64,000 bases of DNA from Candidatus Pantoea bituminis (GTDB taxonomy: Bacteria; Pseudomonadota; Gammaproteobacteria; Enterobacterales; Enterobacteriaceae): NCBI RefSeq assembly GCF_018842675.1, contig NZ_JAGTWO010000001.1, forward strand, positions 248,001 to 312,000, given 5' to 3'. Below the pieces are notes generated by a model. The model did not search any database, had not been told where the DNA came from, and saw nothing but the letters and a program-made list of their open reading frames with translations. Shown one piece after another: positions 36,464 through 45,601 of the stretch (within the stretch, counting starts at the first letter, position 1; the number at the start of each line of letters is the position of its first letter). Made by a program: the position numbers and the translations under genes.

Positions 36464-38030
36464 TTATTGAGAACTTTTGGTGATATTCACAGGCTGTCTG
36501 GTATTTATTTGGCCATCATTTGGTGTATCGAATATATTTCGGCACACGGCGCTATTACCCCAACACTGCTCGTAAACGTGTCCCGTAAGCTCTTCGATAA
36601 CGGCGCGAGCTTCGGGGTCAATTTCACTGATTTTCCCCCTGCTTTTATACGCGACACTTCGTTGAGAACCACCAGATGTGTTTTGCGATTTAACTTCATT
36701 TGATAGCTGAAAACCATCGACATAAAAGCAAGGCTGATCACGCCAATGCCAAAGACCATGGCTATCGCCGTGACAGCACTTTCAGGCTGGGTATGGGATT
36801 TAGACTGGAAACCGTAAAAACTCAGGATTGCCCCCATTGCGAAGACAATGACCGAACGCATTAACCTTCCTGAGAAGGTCATCGCTCCAGCATAGATGCC
36901 CTCACGACGGCGGCCAGTAAATACTTCATCAATATCTGCCAGGAATGTGTAAACCGTCCAGGGAATGTAGTACACACCGCCGGTACCGATACCGAAAATT
37001 ACCGTGATAGTTAACATGGCTACAGTGACATACTGTTGCGGTAGTTTAAGGAAATGCAGCAGGCTATAACAAATAACGGCGAATACAACAATACAGAGTG
37101 CCCAGATATAAGGTTTACTGAAACCGTGCTTTACACAGATACCGATAAAGATCGCTGTAGAGAATAATTGAAGAATGGAATTAAGGCTGTTAAGCCCAGC
37201 TACCATGGCGGGATCGTACTGTAATACGAATATTATAAAATAGGTGAAGACAGAGGCAAATAGCCACTCTGCACCAAATCCGCAAAGGTACATTCCTAAG
37301 TGCTTACGAAAAACGCGCAGATGAAAGGTCGATTTCATGTCCCGCACCAGCGTTATTGCTGTTTTCGCTAAACCTATTTTCTTCTCTTCGGCTATCGAGG
37401 TTTCTTCTACTGGCCGTTCCCACGAATAGAAATAGAGTAACCCAATAGCGATAAACAGAATAACGCCATAGGTTAAAGCGGTAAAAAAGAAGGGCTGCGC
37501 AGAGTCTTTGCCGTAGATCAAAATGAACTGGCCCGGAATTAAAGCAGCCAGGAAGTTAGCTATCTTACCGAAAATGGCTTTGTAACCGGTAAGTTTAGAG
37601 CGAGCGGAAAAATCGGTCGTCATTTCTGTCGCCAGCGTTTCATACGGCACCATCACCGACGTATAAATCAGCTCGAATAAAACATAAGTAGATAAGTAAT
37701 ACCAAAAACCAAAGCCCTCTATCCACAAGAATGGATAGAACATCATCAGGGGTATGCCGAGTAAAATGAAAAATCGACGTCGGCCAAAACGTTTGCCAAG
37801 TCGCGTTTTGCCAAAATTATCAGAAAGATAGCCCATCAAAGGGTTACTTACGGCGTCAATGATGCTTGCGACAGAGAAAATAACTGAAGCCTGTAAAAGC
37901 GTCAGCCCACAGAAGGTGGTGTAAAAATACAATAGCCAGATGCCGGCGATAGCCAGAGCCCCGCTACCGAGTAGATTCCCTCCTCCGTAAGCAAGTTGAT
38001 GTCTGAATAGAATTCTTTTTCTACGTTCAT
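36464..38030 (-). CDS. togT: Oligogalacturonide transporter TogT-like, GPH cation symporter family (frameshifted twice)
   Basis: About 522 aa inner-membrane symporter importing pectin-derived oligogalacturonides. Restored N-terminus MNVEKRILFRHQLAYGGGNL then LGSGALAIAGIWLLYFY, a GPH-family hallmark (one A missing in the T/A run 38016-38020); restored C-terminus from GGKISEIDPEARAVIEELTG to TAA at 36464 (one base missing in the T run 36631-36634). Core blocks DAVSNPLMGYLSDN and YYIPWTVYTFLADIDEVFTG are GPH-type. It is divergent from ogl, each with a KdgR-like palindrome. Other tog or kdg genes are absent from the window. Confidence 0.82.
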
Positions 38031-38060
38031 CCTGATACCCACCCAGATAGTATTTGCAAT

Positions 38061-38077
38061 ATGAAACACTGTTTCAT
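38061..38077 (-). promoter_or_regulatory. KdgR-like operator of togT
   Basis: ATGAAAC-ACT-GTTTCAT, a perfect palindrome matching the TGAAA-N-TTTCA core of the KdgR box; the flanks are AT-rich. It lies 31 bases upstream of the togT start. Confidence 0.7.
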
Positions 38078-38432
38078 TTTTATTGATAGAGGGCTTTATA
38101 TGTCAATCTGTGATCGATAGCTGTGAATGACTTCACATTAAAGAGATTGTTAAACAGTACCTATGGGTTGAATCTTTCGTCATTGATAGCTAAATCATCG
38201 ACTATTCATGTTCAGAGCGAAGCATATAAGTGAGCTGATCCCGCTCATAACGGTTATTGAGAGAATAATTTCTACAGGAGAGCAGGATTTTAAAAGAAAT
38301 AACGCCACGAAAATATTGCTTTTGAATCAGTTTTAGGACGGTACAAATAATTATTTGAAATGTGATCGACTCTACATTTTCAAGGGTGATTAGCGTCTCA
38401 TGGAGCAAATCGTTAATGTATTATTATAAAAA

Positions 38433-38447
38433 TGAAACGATGTTTCA
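38433..38447 (+). promoter_or_regulatory. KdgR-like operator of ogl
   Basis: TGAAAC-GAT-GTTTCA within AATGAAACGATGTTTCAATT (38431-38450), an excellent fit to the enterobacterial KdgR consensus, upstream of ogl. Confidence 0.72.
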
Positions 38448-38514
38448 ATTTAAATTATGTAAATTATCCTATTTATTTCAGTGAGTTAATGTAAAGCCAC
38501 TCATGGAGAACATC

Positions 38515-39692
38515 ATGGCCAAGGGTTCAAGCATTCAGTTTAACTTCTCTACATTTAAGGATCCGAAAACCGGCGCCTCTGTTACACGCTTAACGCCTCC
38601 CGATGTCCTGTGCCATCGCAATTATTTCTATCAGAAATGTTTTACCAACGAAGGTAATAAAATACTTTTTGCGGGGAGTTTGATAAAAATCGCAACTACT
38701 ATCTTCTTGATTTAAGTTCGCAAAAAGCCATTCAACTCACAGAAGGGAAAGGTGATAACACTTTTGGCGGCTTCCTTTCACCTGATGATAAGTTCCTCTA
38801 TTACGTTAAAAACGAACGTAATCTATTACGCGTTAACTTAGATGATTTAAGTGAGGATATTGTTTACCAGGTACCAGATGAATGGGTTGGATACGGTACT
38901 TGGGTGGCAAACAGTGAATGTAATAGTTTAGTAGGCATTGAAATCAGCCGTGAAGACTGGAAACCGCTGTCTGACTGGACCATATTTCAGGCGTTTTATC
39001 ACAGTAATCCACATTGTCGTCTGCTAAAGATTGATCTACTGAGTGGCAAATCGAAGGTAATACATGAGCGAAATGAATGGCTAGGACATCCCATTTATCG
39101 GCCGTTTGATGATAATACCGTCGCATTTTGTCATGAAGGACCTCATGACCTTGTTGATGCACGCATGTGGTTAATGGATTCAGAGGGCAATAATGTCCGT
39201 AAGGTAAAATCACATGAGTCCGGTGAAAGCTGTACACATGAGTTTTGGGTGCCTGACGGATCGGCGCTGATTTACGTGTCGTATCTTAAAGGTCAGCATG
39301 ACCGATATGTGCGCCGCTATGATCCGGTCACTCACGAAGATACGTGCTTGATGAAGATGCCTGCATGTTCGCATCTCATGAGCAATGAAAACGGCACAAT
39401 GCTCGTCGGCGATGGCTCTGGTACTCCTGTGGATGTACAAGATACTACCAGCCATACGATTGAAAATGATCCGTGGTTATATTTATTTGATGTTAAAACA
39501 CGCCAATATACGCCGCTTGCGGCACATAATAGTTCATGGCGCGTTCTAGATGGCGATCGCCAGGTCACTCATCCTCACCCTTCTTTCTCCCCAGATGATC
39601 GTCATGTCCTGTTCACCACAGACTATGAAGGATTACCTGCGTTATACCTGGCAGAAATCCCTGATGCGATGCGTCAAGCTCTCAGAGAATAA
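38515..39692 (+). CDS. ogl: Oligogalacturonate lyase (frameshifted)
   Basis: About 393 aa. Cleaves unsaturated digalacturonate to 4-deoxy-L-threo-5-hexosulose uronate in the cytoplasm (EC 4.2.2.6), feeding the KdgR-controlled pectin pathway. Seven-bladed beta-propeller. LTPPDVLCHRNYFYQKCFTN (near the N-terminus), HPIYRPFDDNTVAFCHEGPH, and HTHPSFSPDD-like VTHPHPSFSPDDRHVLFTTD carry the Mn-binding His and Gln region of the family. The frame breaks at GGGG 38673-38676; one more G gives FAGEFDKNRNYYLLDLSSQK. ATG 38515 follows GGAGAACATC. A hairpin terminator follows at 39728. Confidence 0.88.
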
Positions 39693-39727
39693 CAGCGACA
39701 ATCAGGTTAAGCTCAATCAAACCAATG

Positions 39728-39752
39728 GCGACGGTCATCACCGTCGCGTTTT
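39728..39752 (+). terminator. Rho-independent terminator of ogl
   Basis: GCGACGGT, CATC, ACCGTCGC, then GTTTT. Confidence 0.75.
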
Positions 39753-39802
39753 GGTAGAGAATAGATGTTATGGATGAGGTACCCGCTGACATCTCTCTGC
39801 TA

Positions 39803-40132
39803 TTAAGCGAATTTAATCAACACCATGCCCACTAATAACAATCCCACGCCTAACCAGCCTCGGGAACTCAATCGTTGCCCGAATAAAATCCAGCCAGCGG
39901 CGACCGTAGCGACCAATCCGAAACCGCCCCAAAGCGCATAGGCGACAGACAAATCGATGCCTTTTACGGCCTGAGCCAGCGCACTGAACGCGGTCAATAC
40001 CGCGATAAGTGACAATACACCATACAAAGGGCGGCGAAAGCCATGGGAAAACTTCAGAAAAACATTCGCTATGATCTCTAATCCAATCGCCAAGGCTAAC
40101 CAGGCAATATGCACCCAATTAAAGGTGGCCAT
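39803..40132 (-). CDS. mdtI: Spermidine exporter subunit MdtI (SMR family)
   Basis: 109 aa with four membrane helices. [20 protein letters not shown] has the membrane-embedded Glu typical of small multidrug resistance pumps; [20 protein letters not shown] is the second signature. It forms the spermidine-exporting heterodimer with MdtJ. ATG 40132 lies inside the end of mdtJ (14-bp overlap, as in E. coli mdtJI) with AGGAGGTGCAAC upstream. Intact. Confidence 0.9.
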   Translation of the reverse strand: MATFNWVHIAWLALAIGLEIIANVFLKFSHGFRRPLYGVLSLIAVLTAFSALAQAVKGIDLSVAYALWGGFGLVATVAAGWILFGQRLSSRGWLGVGLLLVGMVLIKFA

Positions 40133-40469
40133 GTTGCACCTCCTTGCGCGCTAGCGTGCCAGATTTAATCAATACAATGCCCGCAACCAGTGTCAGCAAT
40201 CCGGCGATTTTCATAGCGGATAACGCTTCCTCAAACAGCATTATACTAAACAACGTAATAAACAGAATGCCAACACCTTCCCACATTGCGTATGCCACAC
40301 CCAGCGCAATGCGCTTAATGGCAAACGACAGGAAAATATAAGAAAGCGCGATCATCACTAACATAAAAATATAGCCTGCACTGCCACCATTAACAGTGGC
40401 CCATTTCATTGAAACGGTGCCAATAATTTCCGACGCAATTGCCAGCGCTAATAAAACCCAATAGAACAT
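40119..40469 (-). CDS. mdtJ: Spermidine exporter subunit MdtJ (SMR family)
   Basis: 116 aa with four helices. [20 protein letters not shown] carries the SMR Glu; [19 protein letters not shown] and [15 protein letters not shown] match E. coli MdtJ closely. ATG 40469 is used (TAGGAGAGAAATC ribosome site); the frame extends to 40505 without support. It is preceded by a leader of nearly 200 bases that contains a candidate mdtU ORF (40563-40661). In E. coli, translation of mdtU controls spermidine-dependent expression of mdtJI. Confidence 0.9.
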   Translation of the reverse strand: MFYWVLLALAIASEIIGTVSMKWATVNGGSAGYIFMLVMIALSYIFLSFAIKRIALGVAYAMWEGVGILFITLFSIMLFEEALSAMKIAGLLTLVAGIVLIKSGTLARKEVQHGHL

Positions 40470-40562
40470 GATTTCTCTCCTAAATGATAAATAATGGCCA
40501 AGCACGCGAAAAAAGGCGCATTAGCCCTGTTAATTTTAAAAAAACAAAAGGAGAGAAAGGAA

Positions 40563-40661
40563 CTACAGTCCGAAACGCCAGTGCTGATCGCAGATCAGGC
40601 GGTTTGAGCCAGAGAGAGATAAAGAGAGCTGAGCCATTATTGAAGCGAACATTTTGTCCAT
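40563..40661 (-). CDS. Candidate MdtU leader peptide
   Basis: 32-codon ORF in the mdtJI leader, starting MDKMFASIMAQLSLSLSG and ending CDQHWRFGL, with stop TAG 94 bases before mdtJ. Position, strand and size match the E. coli mdtU small protein (34 aa), whose translation mediates spermidine induction of mdtJI. I cannot align it to the real MdtU. Start choice is uncertain (three in-frame Met within the first nine codons) and there is no strong ribosome site. Confidence 0.45.
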   Translation of the reverse strand: MDKMFASIMAQLSLSLSGSNRLICDQHWRFGL

Positions 40662-41319
40662 AATTTTACAACTTATCCACGTTGTTGCTTTTCGTCAGTG
40701 TGGATGAAAAATTGTCCTCTGTCGTTATACACGCGCTTATTCTCGCATATGTGAAATTATATTTTAAGGGACTTTCCTTTTTTTACGTCAGCTCGTTTAA
40801 TAATCTGCGCGTCGGTTCCCTTCTTCCATTCTAATTAACCAAACTGAATAATAAACATTAAAATTCTAACATTTTTAACATTCAGGCCTGTTAAATAAAA
40901 TTTTAATAACAAGAAGGCTCAGGCGACGTCAAGTCATGCCACAACACACTACGATCTTTGCTTCATTTTCAGTACTTATCAAGCGCACCAACAGAGTGAC
41001 GGGGTCAGCCTGACACGATTGATAGGTTGTTATCTTAAGGACAGTTCCCCTATGCTAACCTTGAGCGACGTCATTGAGCCCAGCATTAACCTGAATTTCT
41101 GCACTGGCCCTGTTCACCAAACAGGGCCAGTGCAGCAGGTCGCGCAACGTTTCAGCGAAAATCCACAACGCAATATCTTGTATAGGCTGAGGCGTCCTAA
41201 TAGGCGTTTTTCAAGATATACAGGGCATCACGCCCAAGTTGCAAAAGGCTAAGTAACCCGTTTGTGTCATCATTCAGGTATGACCGAAATCCGCCTTAAT
41301 GTCGTTTTTTTAGCGAACG
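40662..41319. other. 660-bp intergenic region with a large perfect hairpin
   Basis: AT-rich promoter side for mdtUJI on the left. A 15-bp perfect inverted repeat lies at 41100-41134. A GCCT/AGGC-type hairpin followed by TTTTT (about 41187-41213) could be a terminator. No gene supported. Confidence 0.5.
41100..41134. repeat. Perfect 15-bp inverted repeat, 5-base loop
   Basis: TGCACTGGCCCTGTT, CACCA, AACAGGGCCAGTGCA. No T tract and no gene end on either side, so not an ordinary terminator. Confidence 0.8.
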
Positions 41320-41724
41320 TTACTTAGGGACATAAGAGAGATAACCCGCCACACCGCCCTTCCCACCATCTTTAGGATGATTATTCCCATCACTTACAAT
41401 GACCGATGTAAAGTCAAACGGCGATATTCCTTTAATGCAGGCAACATTGACACCAAATTTTTCAGGATCAGAACGGCTCTGATGAAATGTATAGATACCG
41501 CAAACTGAACAGAAATAATGTGCAACTTCTCGACTATTAAAGCGATATTCAGTGAGTTGGTTTCGCCCCTCTGTTACTTCTACGCCTGCGGCATAGACAA
41601 CCACGGCACCACGCATACGGCAAAAAGAACAGTTGCAGCGCCGGACTGAGTCAAACCCGTCTATCAGTTCCACAGTGAAAGCGACCGCACCACAATGGCA
41701 CTGAGCAGACATTTTATCTGGCAT
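41320..41724 (-). CDS. GFA/CENP-V family zinc-binding protein
   Basis: 134 aa. Zinc cysteines in AQCHCGAVAF (residues 7-16), RRCNCSFCRMRGAV and YFCSVCGIYTFHQ, the conserved arrangement of glutathione-dependent formaldehyde-activating-enzyme-like proteins. Most single-domain members are not proven formaldehyde enzymes. ATG 41724 follows CGGGAGATTGCT. Monocistronic, minus strand, intact. Confidence 0.87.
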   Translation of the reverse strand: MPDKMSAQCHCGAVAFTVELIDGFDSVRRCNCSFCRMRGAVVVYAAGVEVTEGRNQLTEYRFNSREVAHYFCSVCGIYTFHQSRSDPEKFGVNVACIKGISPFDFTSVIVSDGNNHPKDGGKGGVAGYLSYVPK

Positions 41725-42282
41725 AGCAATCTCCCGGTGATGTTCGGTGAAATTATTCGAAACGCCATAACAGGGCTTACTTCTGTAGCATTGGCGTTTT
41801 AGCTAATAATCTTATGCTGAGTAAGGCAAAAGATACAAACGTTATACTCACGTGTTCACGTTGCAGACGTAGTGTTACTATCTTTTAGCGCCGTATTAAT
41901 CTTATACTTTTTGTGCTGGCAACTATCTGTATTCAAAGAATTTCTGGTATAAAACATTTTTCGGTCAGAGTTAAAATATGAAAAATCCTCTTTTTTGCCA
42001 GAAATAGCATGGGATTTAATAAATCTTAGAAATTATTATATAGCTCATGCCTTATATAGGATTTTTCATAGATACCCGTTTGCACGCCTGTGTCTCTCAT
42101 CAATATAAACTCAGATGGGCAACTATTGTGAAATCAATCTTCGGCATAATTTTCAGGTAATTTATAAAAAAATAAACCAATGAGAAATAAGATAATCACA
42201 TGGCATTGAATTATGATGTTAGATCTGTGATACAATCCTGTTTATAAAAAGCCAAATAGCGACTTATAAAAAAGATAATCTC
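41725..42282. other. 560-bp AT-rich intergenic region
   Basis: No gene, terminator or repeat that I can support. Confidence 0.4.
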
Positions 42283-42632
42283 TTAAGATGTGATATCGGG
42301 AATGTCGAAGCGATCGCCACGCGTGGTAGGTTGAGAGATAACAATAAACTCAACCGGGTTATTTGAATCGTTTCTGGCCTGATGTTTTGCCTCGGGAGGG
42401 ATTTCAATTCCCTGCTGGGCTCCGATCGCATGTTTCTCTCCTTCCAGTTCCATTGTCAGGACGCCTTCAAGAACGAAAAAAACTGTCTCGATACAGCGTG
42501 ATAGTGCCTTTTTTCTTGTGTACCGGCAGGCATTTTCTCATGAATAACGAGCATATCCTGGTGTTTGACCAAATACCATCCGTCGCACTTATCACCCCAA
42601 ACGTAGTGCTCTGCATTATCCTTAGAAATCAT
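42283..42632 (-). CDS. Cupin-domain protein (frameshifted)
   Basis: About 117 aa, single-domain beta-barrel cupin. Motif 1 is in KMPAGTQEKRHYHAVSRQFF continuing FVLEG (metal His in HYH), motif 2 in IEIPPEAKHQARNDSN. The frame breaks at the seven-base A run 42476-42482; one more base gives RQFFFVLEGVLTMELEGEKH and carries the protein to TAA 42283. ATG 42632 follows GAGGTGAAT. Substrate unknown. It lies downstream of a TetR gene on the same strand, 140 bp apart. Confidence 0.8.
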
Positions 42633-42770
42633 ATTCACCTCAATTATGTCGAATTTTTATTTCACAAAATCAGTGTTTGCGCTAAACATCGAAAGCCTGA
42701 ACGTCCCCGCATTACTAAGAGTCTTTCTTCAACGTTTAACCGAAACAGCAAAATCCTTGTTCTTAAGCGC

Positions 42771-43388
42771 TTACGCTGGCCAGGCCTGCATAGCAGCCTG
42801 AACGACCAAATCGAGTTCGGCGCGTTCTGCACCATCCACCGCAGCAACCGAAAGCCCTTGTAGGACCGTTGCATAAAAGCGGGCGAGCGCAGCCGAATCA
42901 ACAGTAGGCGGCAGTAATCCCGCCTCCACGTCGCACAATATACGTTGCTCCAGCGCCTCGCGTAGTTCCGCTCTCATCGTGCGCAACTCCGCTGCGATAT
43001 CCGCGTTTTCTACGCCAACCATGAGCATTCCGCTGGAAATCATACAACCAACCGGTTTGCCCGGCTGCGTCACCGCTTTAACGCCGAACGCCAAAACGTT
43101 TTGTACCGCTGAACGGGCAGAAGGCATCGCCGCGATCTCCTCTACGGTTAGATTGCCCGCGGCATAAAGCCGCAGAGCACTTCGATAGAGACCAGCCTTG
43201 CTGCCAAATGCATGGTAAAGACTGGGCGGCGCTATGCCGATCGCCTGACACAAATCGGTTATCGACACGCCTTCATAGCCATGCCGCCAGAAGAGATTCA
43301 AAGCAATGCTGAGCGCGTCGTCCCGGTCAAACGTGGACTTGCGCCCAGGGGATTTAGAATCAGCTGTGGGAGAGGTATTCGTTGTCAT
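42771..43388 (-). CDS. TetR-family regulator
   Basis: 205 aa. HTH at residues 18-62 (DALSIALNLFWRHGYEGVSI then IGIAPPSLYHAFGSKAGL), of the AcrR/NemR type with the C-terminal block GCMISSGMLMVGVE. ATG 43388 is preferred to 43412. It is divergent from an SDR gene across a perfect operator-like palindrome (43428-43453). Intact. Confidence 0.85.
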   Translation of the reverse strand: MTTNTSPTADSKSPGRKSTFDRDDALSIALNLFWRHGYEGVSITDLCQAIGIAPPSLYHAFGSKAGLYRSALRLYAAGNLTVEEIAAMPSARSAVQNVLAFGVKAVTQPGKPVGCMISSGMLMVGVENADIAAELRTMRAELREALEQRILCDVEAGLLPPTVDSAALARFYATVLQGLSVAAVDGAERAELDLVVQAAMQAWPA

Positions 43389-43405
43389 TTGCGCATTATA
43401 TCTGC

Positions 43406-43453
43406 TTGACACCTCTGCGCAAGAAAGTATTGTTTATCGATCACTAAACAATA
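43406..43453 (+). promoter_or_regulatory. SDR promoter with overlapping TetR operator
   Basis: A -35 TTGACA (43406-43411), 16-base spacer, -10 TATTGT (43428-43433). The -10 is inside a perfect 9-bp inverted repeat, TATTGTTTA (43428-43436) and TAAACAATA (43445-43453). Binding of the divergent TetR protein here would block the promoter. Confidence 0.6.
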
Positions 43454-43501
43454 AGGGCGCCTCAGTACCCGCGCCACATTTTGAAAAAGGATGAAGATTT
43501 T

Positions 43502-44212
43502 ATGATGAATGATCAGCAGGTTGTGATTATTGGCGGCTCAGAAGGGATTGGTCTTGCCGTCGCTAAAGCCGCCACCGCACTTGGCGCACGCGTGCTAGCC
43601 GTCGCAAGGACAAGGGAAAAACTCGAGGCCGCACAAAGAGCTGTGAATGGGCTGGAAATCCAGGTCGCTGACATCAACAACACAGAATCCCTTCAGGGAC
43701 TCTTTGCTCAGCTCCCTTTTGTCGATCACGTTTATATTGCTGCGGGTAGCACCAAAGTAGGCAGTCCACTTGAAGCTGAAATCGGTGATTTTCGACATAA
43801 GTTTGATGAACGTCTTTGGGGCTCCGTTGAGGTGGTGCGTGCTGCGCATGGTCTTATGCGGCCTAGTGGATCATTTACATTTACCGGTGGGCTCTCATCA
43901 GACCGCCCCGTCAACGGCGCATGGGTATCTGGCATTGCCACAATGGCAACTGAACAATTGGCGCGCGTGCTGGCGCTGGAACTCGCTCCCCTTCGCTTTA
44001 ACGCCGTTGCACCCGGTTATACGGACACGCCAATGTGGGACGCTATTTTCCCAGAACTCGGCGTGCGAGTACTCGATGAGGTCGCAAAGAAAAATCCTGT
44101 TCCTCGTCTGGTAACTGCTGATGAAGTGGCGCAGGCGGTGTTGCTCCTTATGCAGAACAAAGCCATCACCGGTGAAACCATTCATGTGGATTGCGGAGCC
44201 CGCCTGGTCTGA
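43502..44212 (+). CDS. Atypical SDR-family oxidoreductase lacking the YxxxK pair
   Basis: 236 aa. Rossmann loop GGSEGIGLAVAKAATALGA intact; IAAGSTKVGS replaces NNAG. In the catalytic region FTGGLSSDRPVNGAWVSGIA has no Tyr-x-x-x-Lys, as in a known divergent SDR subgroup. VAPGYTDTPMWDAIF follows as usual. It is repressed, by inference, by the TetR protein encoded divergently and is followed 68 bp later by an alpha/beta hydrolase, probably the same transcript. Substrate unknown. Confidence 0.82.
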   Translation: MMNDQQVVIIGGSEGIGLAVAKAATALGARVLAVARTREKLEAAQRAVNGLEIQVADINNTESLQGLFAQLPFVDHVYIAAGSTKVGSPLEAEIGDFRHKFDERLWGSVEVVRAAHGLMRPSGSFTFTGGLSSDRPVNGAWVSGIATMATEQLARVLALELAPLRFNAVAPGYTDTPMWDAIFPELGVRVLDEVAKKNPVPRLVTADEVAQAVLLLMQNKAITGETIHVDCGARLV

Positions 44213-44280
44213 TCCCTCTAAAAGCCATCAATGCTTTAAGCCATGCCGATAGATTTCGCTGAATGGAAGGAGAAGACAGC

Positions 44281-45126
44281 ATGAATATTGAGAGTTTCGA
44301 ACACCGTAGGGTAGTAGCTGGCGACATTAACATTCATGCCGTGATTGGCGGTAGTGGATCGCCACTTGTGCTGATTCACGGTTTTCCGCAAACGTGGTGG
44401 GAATGGCGTCACATGATGCCGCAACTTGCTAAACGGCACACTGTCGTGGCCGTTGATCTTCGCGGAGCCGGGCATTCTGAGAAACCTCAGGGCGGATATG
44501 ACAAGCACAGCATGGCCAGTGATGTTCACGCCGTTATGACAACATTGGGTTTTACGAAATATGCAGTCTGCGGTCATGATATTGGGGCGATGACGGCTTT
44601 GGCGCTTGCCCTGACGCAGCGGGATGCCGTTACGCACCTGACCGTGTTGGATGCATCTCAACCTGGCTGGAGCCGTTGGGTGCAAAACTCGCATGAGCAA
44701 AAGGTCTGGCATTTCGCCTTCCACATGAAACGTGATTTGCCAGAGTTATTGATACAAGGCCGTGAGCGGGAGTATGTCTCTGCCTTTATCTACGATCGGG
44801 CGTTTGATCATGGCGCGCATTCGGTTGATGAAATAGACACATTTGCGCGCGCGCTGGCACAGCCGGGAAACCTGAGAGGCGGTCTGGAATGGTACCGCGC
44901 CTTTCCGCGCGATCACGAGAATGCCCTTGTCTGGAAAGAAGAGCGGCTCTCCATTCCTGTGCTGGCGCTTGGGGGCGAGCATTCGTACGGTTCTCTGATT
45001 GTGCCAATGCTGGAGGAGTTCGCATCCAACGTGCGCGGTGGCAGCGTTTCAGGCTGCGGCCACTGGCTACCGGAAGAACAACCTGATGAAGTGGCAAAGC
45101 AGGTAATGCAGCTTTTGTCCGCGTAA
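44281..45126 (+). CDS. Alpha/beta-hydrolase, epoxide-hydrolase type (second locus)
   Basis: 281 aa. VLIHGFPQTWWEWRHMMPQL (HGFP oxyanion block), nucleophile Asp100 in YAVCGHDIGAMTALAL, cap block LIQGREREYVSAFIYDRAFD, catalytic His in SGCGHWLPEEQP. It shares cap and His motifs with the hydrolase at 31325. It follows the atypical SDR gene; a hydrolase and reductase under one TetR repressor suggests detoxification or catabolism of an epoxide- or ester-containing plant compound (inference). ATG 44281 follows GGAAGGAGAAGACAGC. Confidence 0.87.
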   Translation: MNIESFEHRRVVAGDINIHAVIGGSGSPLVLIHGFPQTWWEWRHMMPQLAKRHTVVAVDLRGAGHSEKPQGGYDKHSMASDVHAVMTTLGFTKYAVCGHDIGAMTALALALTQRDAVTHLTVLDASQPGWSRWVQNSHEQKVWHFAFHMKRDLPELLIQGREREYVSAFIYDRAFDHGAHSVDEIDTFARALAQPGNLRGGLEWYRAFPRDHENALVWKEERLSIPVLALGGEHSYGSLIVPMLEEFASNVRGGSVSGCGHWLPEEQPDEVAKQVMQLLSA

Positions 45127-45154
45127 TAGAGTGATGGCGCCGAACAGGTCGCCG

Positions 45155-45373
45155 TCATCCCTTCTTGTCGCCGGTTGCGGCCAGCCGCCAAATTCGCTCC
45201 CGAATCACCGTTTTCTCATGTTCATTCGTTTCAGCTTCTATTTCCCCAAACAAACCCCAGATTTCTTCTTCCAGTTTATTGCTCTCCTCATTGGACTTAC
45301 TGGTTTTATCGACATGCTGAATCGAAAACCCATTACAGGGCATCACGACTACTGCATCATGCTTGATCATCAT
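45155..45373 (-). CDS. Small hypothetical protein
   Basis: 72 aa from ATG 45373 with a clear GGGGAGTG site. The second half is a charged helix (SNKLEEEIWGLFGEIEAETN then RIWRLAATGDKKG), with a coiled-coil look. It converges with the alpha/beta hydrolase, ending 28 bases past its stop. No family recognised. Coding potential is moderate. Confidence 0.4.
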   Translation of the reverse strand: MMIKHDAVVVMPCNGFSIQHVDKTSKSNEESNKLEEEIWGLFGEIEAETNEHEKTVIRERIWRLAATGDKKG

Positions 45374-45601
45374 CACTCCCCTGATGCCGGTCATCGGCCA
45401 CGCCAGATGCATACACCGTTAATCCCGGACATCATCAGATGTCTCAAGGTTAGTCACCGCAGGGAATCCAACAAGCGTAAGCGCAAAGAATATCTGTGTC
45501 TGTTTTTGATATTTATCCATTGAGAAGGTAATGGCTTAATACCAGCCAGGTGAGGTGGAAGAGATGCTCTCTTGATGTTACCTGCCAGTGCTCGGGAACA
45601 G

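Noticed and set aside
42363..42863. 166-aa plus-strand ORF
   Set aside because: Antisense to the frameshifted cupin gene and the end of a TetR gene; no family pattern.
45131..45523. 130-aa plus-strand ORF
   Set aside because: Antisense to a better-supported small ORF with a ribosome site; low-complexity Phe/Pro-rich sequence.
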